Assembly: GCF_009765975.1 (NCBI RefSeq)
Contig: NZ_LMUJ01000111.1
Coordinates: forward strand, 284,398 to 324,054
Reading direction: 5' to 3'
Source of the DNA: Acidisphaera sp. S103
GTDB lineage: Bacteria; Pseudomonadota; Alphaproteobacteria; Acetobacterales; Acetobacteraceae
DNA length: 39,657 nt
Shown here: one piece after another, positions 33,315-39,657 of the stretch
Numbering within the stretch: position 1 is the first letter of the stretch
Layout: the number at the start of each line of letters is the position of its first letter
Made by a program: the position numbers and the translations under genes
Notes under the pieces: generated by a model
Told to the model about the DNA's origin: nothing
Seen by the model: only the letters and a program-made list of their open reading frames with translations
Database searches by the model: none

Positions 33315-33911
33315 ATGAACATGACAAAAAGACAACGGGTCGTCCCACCGCTGCCGGAGCGCACGAACCAGATTGAGGCAAATCAGCCTCCGGGCGACGG
33401 CGCTCCAGGGGCGTGCCGTCGCACAAATTGTCCACGTGACCGGCGACAAATCTGGCCGCGCGTCGTCGTCCTGACCGGCATCGCATTCGCAGGGTTGTCA
33501 ATCGCGCAGGCCCGCGCGGAAACGCCCACGCCCGTTTGCACGGGCAACGCCCCACCACAACCGATACCGGCGAGCCTGACCCCGGCCATCAACGCTCTAT
33601 TCGGAATCAATATGCCTCCCGAAGACGCAGTTGCAACCACAGTATTTCGCTGCGTTGACGGACGCATGCTGGTCTGCACAGTGGGAGCGAATTTGCCCTG
33701 CGGCCCGGCTAACACCAGTCGCGTGCCGAAGTCGGGTGTGGTAGATTGGTGTCACGGACATCCCAATGAACCGTCTCTCCCGGCGGCTGTAGTCGGGCAC
33801 GACACGATGTTCGCTTGGCAGTGTCAGGAGGGTGTACCGCGTATCACCCGCCAAGTCCTCGATGTCGATGATCAAGGTTTCATCAAGCAGTATTGGAAGG
33901 TACTGCGTTAG
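33315..33911 (+). CDS. Exported cysteine-rich unknown protein
   Basis: A 198-residue protein. After a 45-residue polar start, a hydrophobic stretch reads WPRVVVLTGIAFAGLSIAQA and ends ARA, a probable signal peptide or membrane anchor. The mature part contains seven cysteines (for example PVCTGNAPP, FRCVDGRMLVCTVGANLPCG, WCHGH), likely periplasmic disulfides. No family recognised. The long n-region makes the true start uncertain; internal alternatives lack an ATG. Confidence 0.55.
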   Translation: MNMTKRQRVVPPLPERTNQIEANQPPGDGAPGACRRTNCPRDRRQIWPRVVVLTGIAFAGLSIAQARAETPTPVCTGNAPPQPIPASLTPAINALFGINMPPEDAVATTVFRCVDGRMLVCTVGANLPCGPANTSRVPKSGVVDWCHGHPNEPSLPAAVVGHDTMFAWQCQEGVPRITRQVLDVDDQGFIKQYWKVLR

Positions 33912-34120
33912 GCATCCCAAGACGATAGCGTTATGATACGGCCGTAGCGGTGCCCTTGTTGGCCGCGTAGCCTCTCGGTGGCGGCGACGCCTTGCATATG
34001 GAAAACCGGCGGGTTTTATGCAGCGATGTCCTGATGAACCGCTGACGGGCTGGGGATCGAGACGCTAGGTTAGCGCATCGCCGCACCTTTTGCTTCCCGT
34101 GCATCACGGAGACACAGTAG

Positions 34121-34603
34121 ATGACCGTAACTTTTGCCCATTCCCGCGCGACAGAGTTGCCCATAAAGATCCCTTCCATCGGGCTCGATCTTTACGTCCG
34201 GTTGCCCCCCATCATGAGCGACGGCGAGTTCTGCTTCATCGAGACGGTCAATGCACCCGGAAAGGGACCGCCGCAGCATCGCCATCGGGAGGTGGAGATC
34301 TTTCGCATCATTGAGGGACGTTATCTCTACCAGGTCGACGGACACCGCTTCTTCGCGGAGGCCGGTGACGTCGTCAGCATTCCTGGCGGCGCGGCGCACG
34401 GCTTTGTCAATGTAACCGATGCGCCCGCCCGCCAGTATATACTCATTGCTCCGGCTCTGGATGCGGTGGCTTTCTTCACGGAGCTTGCTGCAACAATGCG
34501 CGACGGAATTCCAGATCGGGCGGCCCTGAACGCTTTCGGGGGGAAATGGGGCGTCGAGTTTCTTGGGCCGCCGCTCAATCCGCACGATCAGCCGTTCGAC
34601 TGA
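34121..34603 (+). CDS. Cupin-domain protein
   Basis: A 160-residue single-cupin protein. Motif 1 is PPQHRHREVEIFRIIEGRYL (HxH...E metal ligands) and motif 2 is DVVSIPGGAAHGFVNVTD (His ligand). Related proteins include quercetin-dioxygenase-like cupins and isomerases that bind Fe, Mn or Ni. Role unknown. The DUF6790-like remnant begins 5 bases after its stop on the same strand. Confidence 0.78.
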   Translation: MTVTFAHSRATELPIKIPSIGLDLYVRLPPIMSDGEFCFIETVNAPGKGPPQHRHREVEIFRIIEGRYLYQVDGHRFFAEAGDVVSIPGGAAHGFVNVTDAPARQYILIAPALDAVAFFTELAATMRDGIPDRAALNAFGGKWGVEFLGPPLNPHDQPFD

Positions 34604-34608
34604 CGTTA

Positions 34609-34991
34609 TGGCAGCCCGCGGTGACTCGGACTCTCGGGCGGCGCCAGGCACTATGAGCGGCGCACATCCGGATCATGGCGTCGAGGCTGTTCAGAGCGGT
34701 AACGATCCACGTGTCGAGCATCGCATCGAAATTGCAGGCAACTGCCCCTGTCCCTTCGGGGTCACGGCCTGCGTCGCGTTCCGAGCCAGTCTCCCGTTCA
34801 AGGCGGCGGCGGTCTGCGTGGCGTCCACCGCACTGCTTGGTGACGCCGTGGGGCACGTCCACCAGATGATGATCGCCGGGAACTTCGCTGCGGGAAATGC
34901 TGGCGTTCCGTTCTGGACCGATGTCATCGTAATGATGTTGGCGATTGTGCTGCTGGCGGTCGCATGGCGGCAGCACGAGGATGTCCTCTAA
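34609..34991 (+). CDS. DUF6790-like membrane protein, probably N-terminally truncated
   Basis: ATG 34609 gives 127 residues. The second half reads FKAAAVCVASTALLGDAVGH, VHQMMIAGNFAAGNAGVPFW and DVIVMMLAIVLLAVAWR, matching the last three helices of DUF6790-type integral membrane proteins (GHI.EM...GNFAPGNAG). The first ~55 residues (RGDSDSRAAPGTMSGAHPDH) are not membrane-like and replace the expected first helix, so the gene is likely broken or shifted. Function of the family is unknown. Confidence 0.5.
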
Positions 34992-34995
34992 ACGA

Positions 34996-35790
34996 TCAGG
35001 TTGACCGTTTTCCCTTTGTAAGCTTCAGGCTCACCCACGCGGGCGCATGATCGCTCGCGCCTTCCTCGCCACGCACATCACGGTCGACACCGGCCGCGGC
35101 CAGCCTCTTTTCCGCCCGCCCATTCAAAAGTAGGTGGTCCAACCGCAATCCGGCATCCCGTGGCCAACGGTTCCGGAGATAGTGCCAGAACGTATACATC
35201 GGCTCGTTGGGGTGCATCTTGCGTATTGCGTCCGCCCAGCCCTGTTCGAGCAGCCGCCGGTAGCAAGCCCGAGACGCGGGTTGGACCAAGGCATCCTGAG
35301 CCCATGATTTTGTTGGGTAGATATCGAAATTTGTGGGAACGACATTGTAGTCGCCCGCCAGTATCACCGGCGCATCGGTGTCGAACAGCGCGGCTGCGTG
35401 CGAAATGAGCCGTTCGAACCACGCGAGCTTATAGGCGAATTTCGGTCCGGGTTGCGGATTGCCGTTCGGCAAGTAGATGCAGCCGATGAGCACGCCATTC
35501 ACAGCTGCCTCGATATAACGGCTCTGCTTATCGTCCGGATCACCGGGCAGGCTTCGGCGGGTCACTACGGGATCCTTGCCACGGGCGAGGATAGCGACCC
35601 CGTTCCACGTTCGCTGCCCCTGCCAGACGGCGCTGTAACCCGCATCATTCAAAGCAGCTTCCGGGAAAGCCCTGTCCTCGGACTTGAGTTCCTGAAGGCA
35701 GACGACGTCAGGCTTCGCGACGTCGAGCCACTTCAGGAGGTTCGGCAGGCGGCGGTTCACGTTGTTGACGTTGAGGGTGGCGATTTTCAT
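34996..35790 (-). CDS. xthA: Exodeoxyribonuclease III
   Basis: A 264-residue AP endonuclease/exonuclease III. All catalytic blocks are present: KIATLNVNNVNRRLPNLLKW (Asn), VVCLQELKSED (Glu, metal), VILAGDYNVVP (Asp, Asn), GLRLDHLLLN and GASDHAPAW (Asp-His pair). It removes 3-prime nucleotides and incises at abasic sites in base-excision repair. It overlaps the upstream ferredoxin gene by ATGA (35787-35790), so both are coupled. Length is normal. Confidence 0.92.
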   Translation of the reverse strand: MKIATLNVNNVNRRLPNLLKWLDVAKPDVVCLQELKSEDRAFPEAALNDAGYSAVWQGQRTWNGVAILARGKDPVVTRRSLPGDPDDKQSRYIEAAVNGVLIGCIYLPNGNPQPGPKFAYKLAWFERLISHAAALFDTDAPVILAGDYNVVPTNFDIYPTKSWAQDALVQPASRACYRRLLEQGWADAIRKMHPNEPMYTFWHYLRNRWPRDAGLRLDHLLLNGRAEKRLAAAGVDRDVRGEEGASDHAPAWVSLKLTKGKRST

Positions 35791-36125
35791 GGGTCAGGCG
35801 TCGCATTGCTGGGTGCCTGGCCTTCGTCAACCAGTCGCGCGAGCGCCTCGTCGGCGCCGGTGCCCTTGGGGATGATTAGTATCTTACCGGGCCTGCTGGC
35901 ATTGAGCGCCGTCACTGCTTTCTTAGGACAGATCCCAATGCAGCGCGTCTCGAGGATCCGGACGCCTCGCTTGTGGCCTTTAGCCGTCAGTTCGGCCCGG
36001 AGCGCCGTGCGCAGGGTCTCCTTGCCCTTGCGCCCGTAGCCGCCTTTCATTTTGCCAGAGCACTTGCGGCACAGAAGGATGACGGTGCTCCAAGGCGTCG
36101 GGCGGACGCGGACGAGAATGGGCAT
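35787..36125 (-). CDS. Thioredoxin-like [2Fe-2S] ferredoxin
   Basis: A 112-residue protein with four cysteines placed as in thioredoxin-like (shethna-type) [2Fe-2S] ferredoxins: LLCRKCSGK (Cys19, Cys22) and TRCIGICPKKAV (Cys62, Cys66). The cluster would transfer single electrons. It is translated ahead of exonuclease III with overlapping codons. The partner is unknown; the pairing with xthA is seen here but its meaning is inference. Confidence 0.7.
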   Translation of the reverse strand: MPILVRVRPTPWSTVILLCRKCSGKMKGGYGRKGKETLRTALRAELTAKGHKRGVRILETRCIGICPKKAVTALNASRPGKILIIPKGTGADEALARLVDEGQAPSNATPDP

Positions 36126-36390
36126 GTGGGGAGTGCACCTTCATCAGATTTGCCGCTTATACATGGCTAAAGACGTCTCCGCTGGTCAGGCCTTTTTGGG
36201 AAATCCAGCGACGAAATCGGACGTTTCGCCAATCGTGACCGGAATCGCAATCAAATGGTGATGATGAACTCCGGCGACTGGATCTGCAGCTTGACGATCC
36301 TGACTTCATCGACAAGCTGAATGATGGGCAGCTTGTCGAGACAGACGGAGTACTCATACGCAGCCCCGGACCCACTTATGACCTGGCATT
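36126..36390. other. Small coding-like fragments without starts
   Basis: The plus frame from about 36229 reads DDELRRLDLQLDDPDFIDKL, NDGQLVETDGVLIRSPGPTY then DLAF and TGA near 36391, but it has no start codon; a neighbouring frame (ATG 36163) reads MAKDVSAGQAFLGNPATKSD and stops at 36261. The two may be one small gene split by a frameshift. Family unknown. Confidence 0.35.
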
Positions 36391-36471
36391 TTGACGAGTT
36401 CCGGTTTGGAATACTCGACAGGCGGCAAATGTGTTTTGCTGCATCTTTCCGTATCCTACTCGGTGAACGGC

Positions 36472-37152
36472 ATGCGCGCTAAAACGGTGACGATCAAACT
36501 GGCCGGTGGCGGCATCGTCTCCGGTCTCTTGTCGTCGCCTTCTCACCCGACTGCCGGTTATCTCTTCGCCCATGGCGCGGGTGCCGGGATGGATCACGCG
36601 TTCATGAATGCGGTTGCCCAAGGGCTGGCTGACCGGGGTATGGCAACGCTCCGATACCAGTTCCCTTACATGGAAGCGGGGTCAAAGCGTCCGGACCGTC
36701 CGGAGATCGCGCGAGCAACCGTACGGGCCGCCGCTAATGTCGCCACCGACCTCCTGCCTGGCGTTCCCCTGTTCGCAGGCGGTAAGTCCTTCGGCGGACG
36801 CATGACGTCGCAAGCGCAGGCGGAGGAGCCGCTACCCGGCGTCGCGGGGCTGGTGTTCTTCGGCTTCCCGTTGCACCCCGCAGGTAAGCCGAGTGTGGAT
36901 CGGGCGGAGCATCTTGCGGCGGTGACGGTGCCGATGCTGTTCCTTCAAGGCACGCGGGATACGCTGGCCGGAATGAACTTGCTGGTGCCAGTGGTCGAGA
37001 GGCGAGGTGCGACGCTATTCAGCGTTGAGGGCGCGGATCATAGCTTTCATGTGCCGGTACGATCCGGGAAGACGGACCAGCAGGTGATGGGCGAGATTCT
37101 GGATGCGATGGCGGTGTGGATCAGACGCCAGTCGATGAGCGGATCAACGTGA
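36472..37152 (+). CDS. Alpha/beta hydrolase (KAT/dienelactone-like)
   Basis: A 226-residue alpha/beta hydrolase. The nucleophile elbow is GGKSFGGR (Ser106), the oxyanion region YLFAHGAGAGMDHAFM, the acid FLQGTRDTLA and the catalytic His GADHSFHV. This order matches the KANL3/Tex30-like hydrolase family; most are esterases of unknown substrate. I chose ATG 36472 (MRAKTVTIKL) because the 27 codons upstream are not conserved. Single gene, intact. Confidence 0.8.
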   Translation: MRAKTVTIKLAGGGIVSGLLSSPSHPTAGYLFAHGAGAGMDHAFMNAVAQGLADRGMATLRYQFPYMEAGSKRPDRPEIARATVRAAANVATDLLPGVPLFAGGKSFGGRMTSQAQAEEPLPGVAGLVFFGFPLHPAGKPSVDRAEHLAAVTVPMLFLQGTRDTLAGMNLLVPVVERRGATLFSVEGADHSFHVPVRSGKTDQQVMGEILDAMAVWIRRQSMSGST

Positions 37153-37538
37153 GCGTAGATTTGGAAATATCTCGTGGCCTGCTCGACTTCCGCGCTGACC
37201 TTGATCTGCCGACCCACGCTGCCCTCCGCAAGGACCGTCCGGCAATCCCGCATTGCGGGGCGGGTGGACGGGCTGCACTGGCCAGGAAGATCGCCTGACC
37301 TAGGATTTGCGGACCTCCGAAATGTCCGGCATTTTGGCGCAGATACAACAAAACTAGCGCTTGACCGTTCCGAACGGATGCCTCTCAGCTTGAGTTTCTG
37401 CCGTTTCGGGCTCCCGCTTGGGGCTGGCCTGCAAACTTTCGTGCCGTCGTCGAGACATTGAGTTCGGGTGCACCCCAGGTGGTTGCAGGCGGTAGCTTAC
37501 GTAAATCAGACCAAGCCAACTCGAACTGCGCGGAGCAG
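37153..37538. other. Gene-poor stretch
   Basis: No supportable gene. The plus frame just after the hydrolase reads NVSVDLEISRGLLDFRADLD for about 40 codons with no start of its own. It probably holds the promoter of the small gene pair at 37539. Confidence 0.4.
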
Positions 37539-37688
37539 ATGTCACGGATTGCAGATCAGGAACCTATAATACTCCCAGCGATGGGAGGGCCTGATGGCTT
37601 CGATTCCGACCGTTACAATGGGAAGGTCGGGTTTGATGACGACGAAGCGGTCGAACGCTTCGAGGACTATGTGGAGTGGAAAGGATGA
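37539..37688 (+). CDS. Tiny acidic unknown protein (49 aa), first of a pair
   Basis: ATG 37539 gives MSRIADQEPIILPAMGGPDG and DDDEAVERFEDYVEWKG. It is strongly acidic. Its stop overlaps the next start by ATGA (37685-37688), so the two genes form a coupled pair. The size, acidity and arrangement recall small antitoxin-like partners, but no family is recognised. Confidence 0.45.
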   Translation: MSRIADQEPIILPAMGGPDGFDSDRYNGKVGFDDDEAVERFEDYVEWKG

Positions 37689-37915
37689 CCGAGGCACATC
37701 GCATGATTGACGGGGCGGAAGACCTGCTTCACGACATCGAGCGTCATGACACGCGGAGGAAGCGCGTGGGGTGGACCCGTTCGGACCGCGGTTCGGCGGC
37801 GGTGATGCGCCGCATCGGGCTCAGTGACGAGGAAATCGTCGAGAGACTTGGTTATAACTCCCTCGAATCTGAGACCCTTGATGCCCACGAAGAGGCGTCG
37901 ACGGTGAGGCGATAG
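37685..37915 (+). CDS. Unknown protein (76 aa), second of a pair
   Basis: Begins MTEAHRMIDGAEDLLHDIER and includes GSAAVMRRIGLSDEEIVERL, a helical stretch with a helix-turn-helix-like look. It has both basic and acidic patches. It is coupled to the acidic gene upstream by ATGA. It could be a DNA-binding partner of that protein; this is inference only. Confidence 0.5.
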   Translation: MTEAHRMIDGAEDLLHDIERHDTRRKRVGWTRSDRGSAAVMRRIGLSDEEIVERLGYNSLESETLDAHEEASTVRR

Positions 37916-38069
37916 TGCCGGGCGAGCCGGATTTGATTTCCGGACACGATCGACACGGCGGCAGGCATGCTACGTGTTTGGGCATGACACGGACCATACG
38001 ATGTTCGAACTGATCAATTACCCCCAATCCGTGGTCGGGATGCAAAAGAAGTTCGCATACGTCTCTTGC

Positions 38070-38088
38070 ACCTATAAAATTTATAGGT
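38070..38088. promoter_or_regulatory. 19-bp palindromic operator
   Basis: ACCTATAAAATTTATAGGT is a perfect inverted repeat apart from its centre base, 6 bases before the DUF4258 start (38095). It overlaps the promoter region and fits an MqsA/Xre-type autoregulatory site (compare the ACCT...AGGT boxes bound by MqsA). Confidence 0.65.
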
Positions 38089-38094
38089 ATATGG

Positions 38095-38466
38095 ATGGAT
38101 AGAAGGCAGGCTGAGGCAGAGATCCACAAGATCGCAGCGTCTGATTCGGGACAGGTATTTCTGTTGGTTCACGCGAAGAGGAGGAAGCCGGACATAGGCA
38201 AATATCCGCTAACGAAGGCGGAAATCGTCAGTGTTTTGGAAGCAGGGCGCATCTCTGAAGGGCCATCGCCGGACCTTGTTGTTAAGGATGGGTGGAAATT
38301 CACGATGACCAGAACGTCCGATGGGCACACATACTGCGTAGCTGGGGTCTTGGTCCCGGAAACGGAGATTCTTGTTATCACGGGATACGAGGACCGTTCA
38401 AAACGCCCCGCCCGGGCGCCGCGACTGCCTGGCGGGATCGGCGGCGATGAACGGGACACGGAATGA
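38095..38466 (+). CDS. DUF4258-type toxin candidate
   Basis: A 123-residue protein beginning MDRRQAEAEIHKIAASDSGQ. VFLLVHAKRRKPDIGKYPLT has the HAxxR motif and EIVSVLEAGRISEG the following helix of DUF4258, and TRTSDGHTYCVAGVLVPETE with ILVITGYE completes the small RelE/MqsR-like fold. DUF4258 proteins often pair with an Xre antitoxin. ATG 38095 was chosen over 38091, which runs into a stop. It overlaps the next gene by ATGA (38463-38466). Confidence 0.7.
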   Translation: MDRRQAEAEIHKIAASDSGQVFLLVHAKRRKPDIGKYPLTKAEIVSVLEAGRISEGPSPDLVVKDGWKFTMTRTSDGHTYCVAGVLVPETEILVITGYEDRSKRPARAPRLPGGIGGDERDTE

Positions 38467-38984
38467 GCCGAACGGAGAGCGATATGAAGGCTTACCACTA
38501 TACAGAATGCGGCCTGGACGACGTCTGGCTTACAGGTGGCTTCGAGGAGAAAACCTTCGGCGAATATGGCACTGCCGTGGCTGTCCATGATGAGAAGGGT
38601 CTTTGGAAGGTTTTGGCCCGCAACATCGTGCGACAGGACCGCCGGATGGTGGGTCAGGAACTCAAGTTCCTGCGCACTCTGCTGGATTGGACGCAGACCG
38701 ATCTCGGAAAGCGCCTTGGGTATAATGACGGCCAGACCGTAGCAAAATGGGAGAAGGCCCGGCATGACGCCGTGCCGCTGAATGCGGACACATTCGTCCG
38801 TGCCACATACTGCGAGAATCTCGGCGAGCGACCGATGGTGACCCGGGTGAACAGTAGGTTGCTGGAGATCCTGGACGTCGCGGCAAGACAGTGCCGCCGG
38901 GTTTTGGAGGAAGGTCCCATGGGGCAGTGGACGGCGAAGGAAGCTCCGTCCGAGATGGAGTTTGCCAAGATCGCGCGGGTTTGA
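38463..38984 (+). CDS. MqsA-like Xre antitoxin
   Basis: A 173-residue antitoxin-type regulator. The N-terminal part (KAYHYTECGLDDVWLTGGFE) lies where MqsA has its zinc or toxin-binding domain, with only one clear Cys here. The helix-turn-helix reads ELKFLRTLLDWTQTDLGKRL and GYNDGQTVAKWEKARHDAVP. Second gene of the pair, coupled to the DUF4258 protein. It probably binds the palindrome at 38070. The toxin-first order resembles mqsRA and higBA. Confidence 0.72.
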   Translation: MSRTESDMKAYHYTECGLDDVWLTGGFEEKTFGEYGTAVAVHDEKGLWKVLARNIVRQDRRMVGQELKFLRTLLDWTQTDLGKRLGYNDGQTVAKWEKARHDAVPLNADTFVRATYCENLGERPMVTRVNSRLLEILDVAARQCRRVLEEGPMGQWTAKEAPSEMEFAKIARV

Positions 38985-39203
38985 TCAACGGCCAATCGAC
39001 CTCCCCTTCTTACCAACCTCTTGTTCAACCGGGCGCCGCGGGCGATGGGCCAAATTAGCGGGACGCCTTTGTTCTTTAATCGTGGCTCATTTGGCAAGCC
39101 CGAGCAGATGCCCGGCATTATGTAGCAGATACACCAAAATAACCTTTATCAACGATTAGCGTTGAAGCGTGATAATATGGGCGATCTATCCAAGGAGCGC
39201 CCG

Positions 39204-39602
39204 ATGACTGATCCCGTCCTGTCTGCCCTCACCAAACGACGCGCCGAACTGGTCGCGGAAGCCCAGGCAGCCGACGCCAACCTCCGCCGCGCCCTATCCG
39301 ACATTGAACATCTCGACGAGGACATCCGTATCTGTGACCCCGCCTACCGGCCGCGCAAGGTCCAACTGACCCGAGCCGAGATTGTGGACGTATCGCGGTC
39401 CGCGCTGGGCATCCTACGTAAGGCGACGGCGCCCATGACGCTGCGCGACATCACCTACGGCGTGATGGCCGCGAACGGGCTGGACCAGATCGACGCGCAG
39501 CACGTCCGGGTCATGATAGAGCGGGTACGGCAGGCGCTATACAGACAGCGGATGAACGGGTCTGCAGATTCCAATCCATCGCGGCCACCTGTTACGATTT
39601 GA
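39204..39602 (+). CDS. Coiled-coil/HTH protein, end overrun by repeats
   Basis: A 132-residue protein starting MTDPVLSALTKRRAELVAEA at ATG 39204 (AGGAG ribosome-binding site at 39192). Residues 5-50 form a coiled coil; 60-125 contain a winged-helix-like segment (ATAPMTLRDITYGVMAANGL then VMIERVRQALYRQR). The last ~13 residues (ADSNPSRPPVTI) are read from the terminal repeats at the window end, so the natural C-terminus is replaced. Homologous small proteins are common in alphaproteobacteria; function unknown. Confidence 0.65.
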   Translation: MTDPVLSALTKRRAELVAEAQAADANLRRALSDIEHLDEDIRICDPAYRPRKVQLTRAEIVDVSRSALGILRKATAPMTLRDITYGVMAANGLDQIDAQHVRVMIERVRQALYRQRMNGSADSNPSRPPVTI

Positions 39603-39657
39603 TCGCGGCCAGGCTACCGATTTGATGGCGGCCACCATTCCAATCTGATCCCGGCCA
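39568..39657. mobile_element. IS21-family-like end with 23-bp tandem repeats
   Basis: Four imperfect units share the core GCGGCCA, at 39581, 39605, 39628 and (as CGGCCA) 39652, spaced 23-24 bases, each preceded by a GATTTGAT-like box. Multiple terminal repeats of this form are typical of IS21-family ends that bind the IstA transposase. The transposase itself lies beyond the window, so the assignment is provisional. Confidence 0.55.

Noticed and set aside
39568..39657. CRISPR array
   Set aside because: The units are near-contiguous tandem repeats with no unique spacers; they fit terminal repeats of an IS21-type element.

Overview
The window looks like a worn accessory region (genomic island or plasmid segment) of a GC-rich alphaproteobacterium. 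The lineage call rests on protein flavour only (Phd/PIN, ParS/RES and MqsA-like toxin-antitoxin pairs, a split chromate transporter, YhaO/YhaN, IS630, IS3 and IS21 remnants). No rRNA, tRNA or replication gene was seen, so neither the species nor the replicon type can be fixed. No CRISPR array was seen.

Layout. 0-1.2 kb: IS630 transposase remnant, then a HipB-like repressor with a palindromic operator and a frameshifted, truncated hipA. 1.2-6.6 kb: intact metabolic genes (adenine/adenosine deaminase with a divergent Lrp regulator, secreted serine hydrolase, MFS transporter plus PaaI-type thioesterase). 6.6-10.7 kb: a decayed operon whose recognisable part is an MBL-fold hydrolase, a small ORF pair split by an in-frame TAG, a chloramphenicol-phosphotransferase-like kinase and an SGNH esterase fragment. 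10.8-13.1 kb: a periplasmic protein, an AraC regulator and a HAD phosphatase, bracketed by an exact 26-bp direct repeat. 13.1-19.1 kb: frameshifted methyltransferase, small unknown genes, a Phd/PIN pair, a nitrilase-domain remnant, and a large winged-helix/PAS/degenerate-kinase protein.

19.5-29.3 kb is a cassette bracketed by two copies of a ~166-bp noncoding element with three GCGCGA iteron-like motifs. It holds an AraC regulator, a two-gene chromate transporter, a methyltransferase, a ParS/RES module with a broken toxin, and the large YhaN/YhaO (SbcC/SbcD-like) pair. An IS3 transposase tail abuts its right copy. 29.3-36.1 kb: cargo of acetyltransferases, a P-loop kinase, a membrane/DUF397-like pair, a cupin, a DUF6790-like remnant, and exonuclease III overlapping a thioredoxin-like ferredoxin. 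36.1-39.7 kb: an alpha/beta hydrolase, a tiny unknown gene pair, a DUF4258/MqsA-like pair under a 19-bp palindrome, and a coiled-coil/helix-turn-helix protein whose last codons run into 23-bp repeats typical of an IS21-family end.

Together the window shows repeated insertion and decay. Toxins or effector partners are often broken (hipA, RES, nitrilase, MBL-fold) while the regulatory or antitoxin partners stay intact. The most interesting candidates are the nitrilase-remnant/winged-helix-PAS locus, the iteron-flanked cassette, and the two in-frame TAG codons followed by coding-like sequence.
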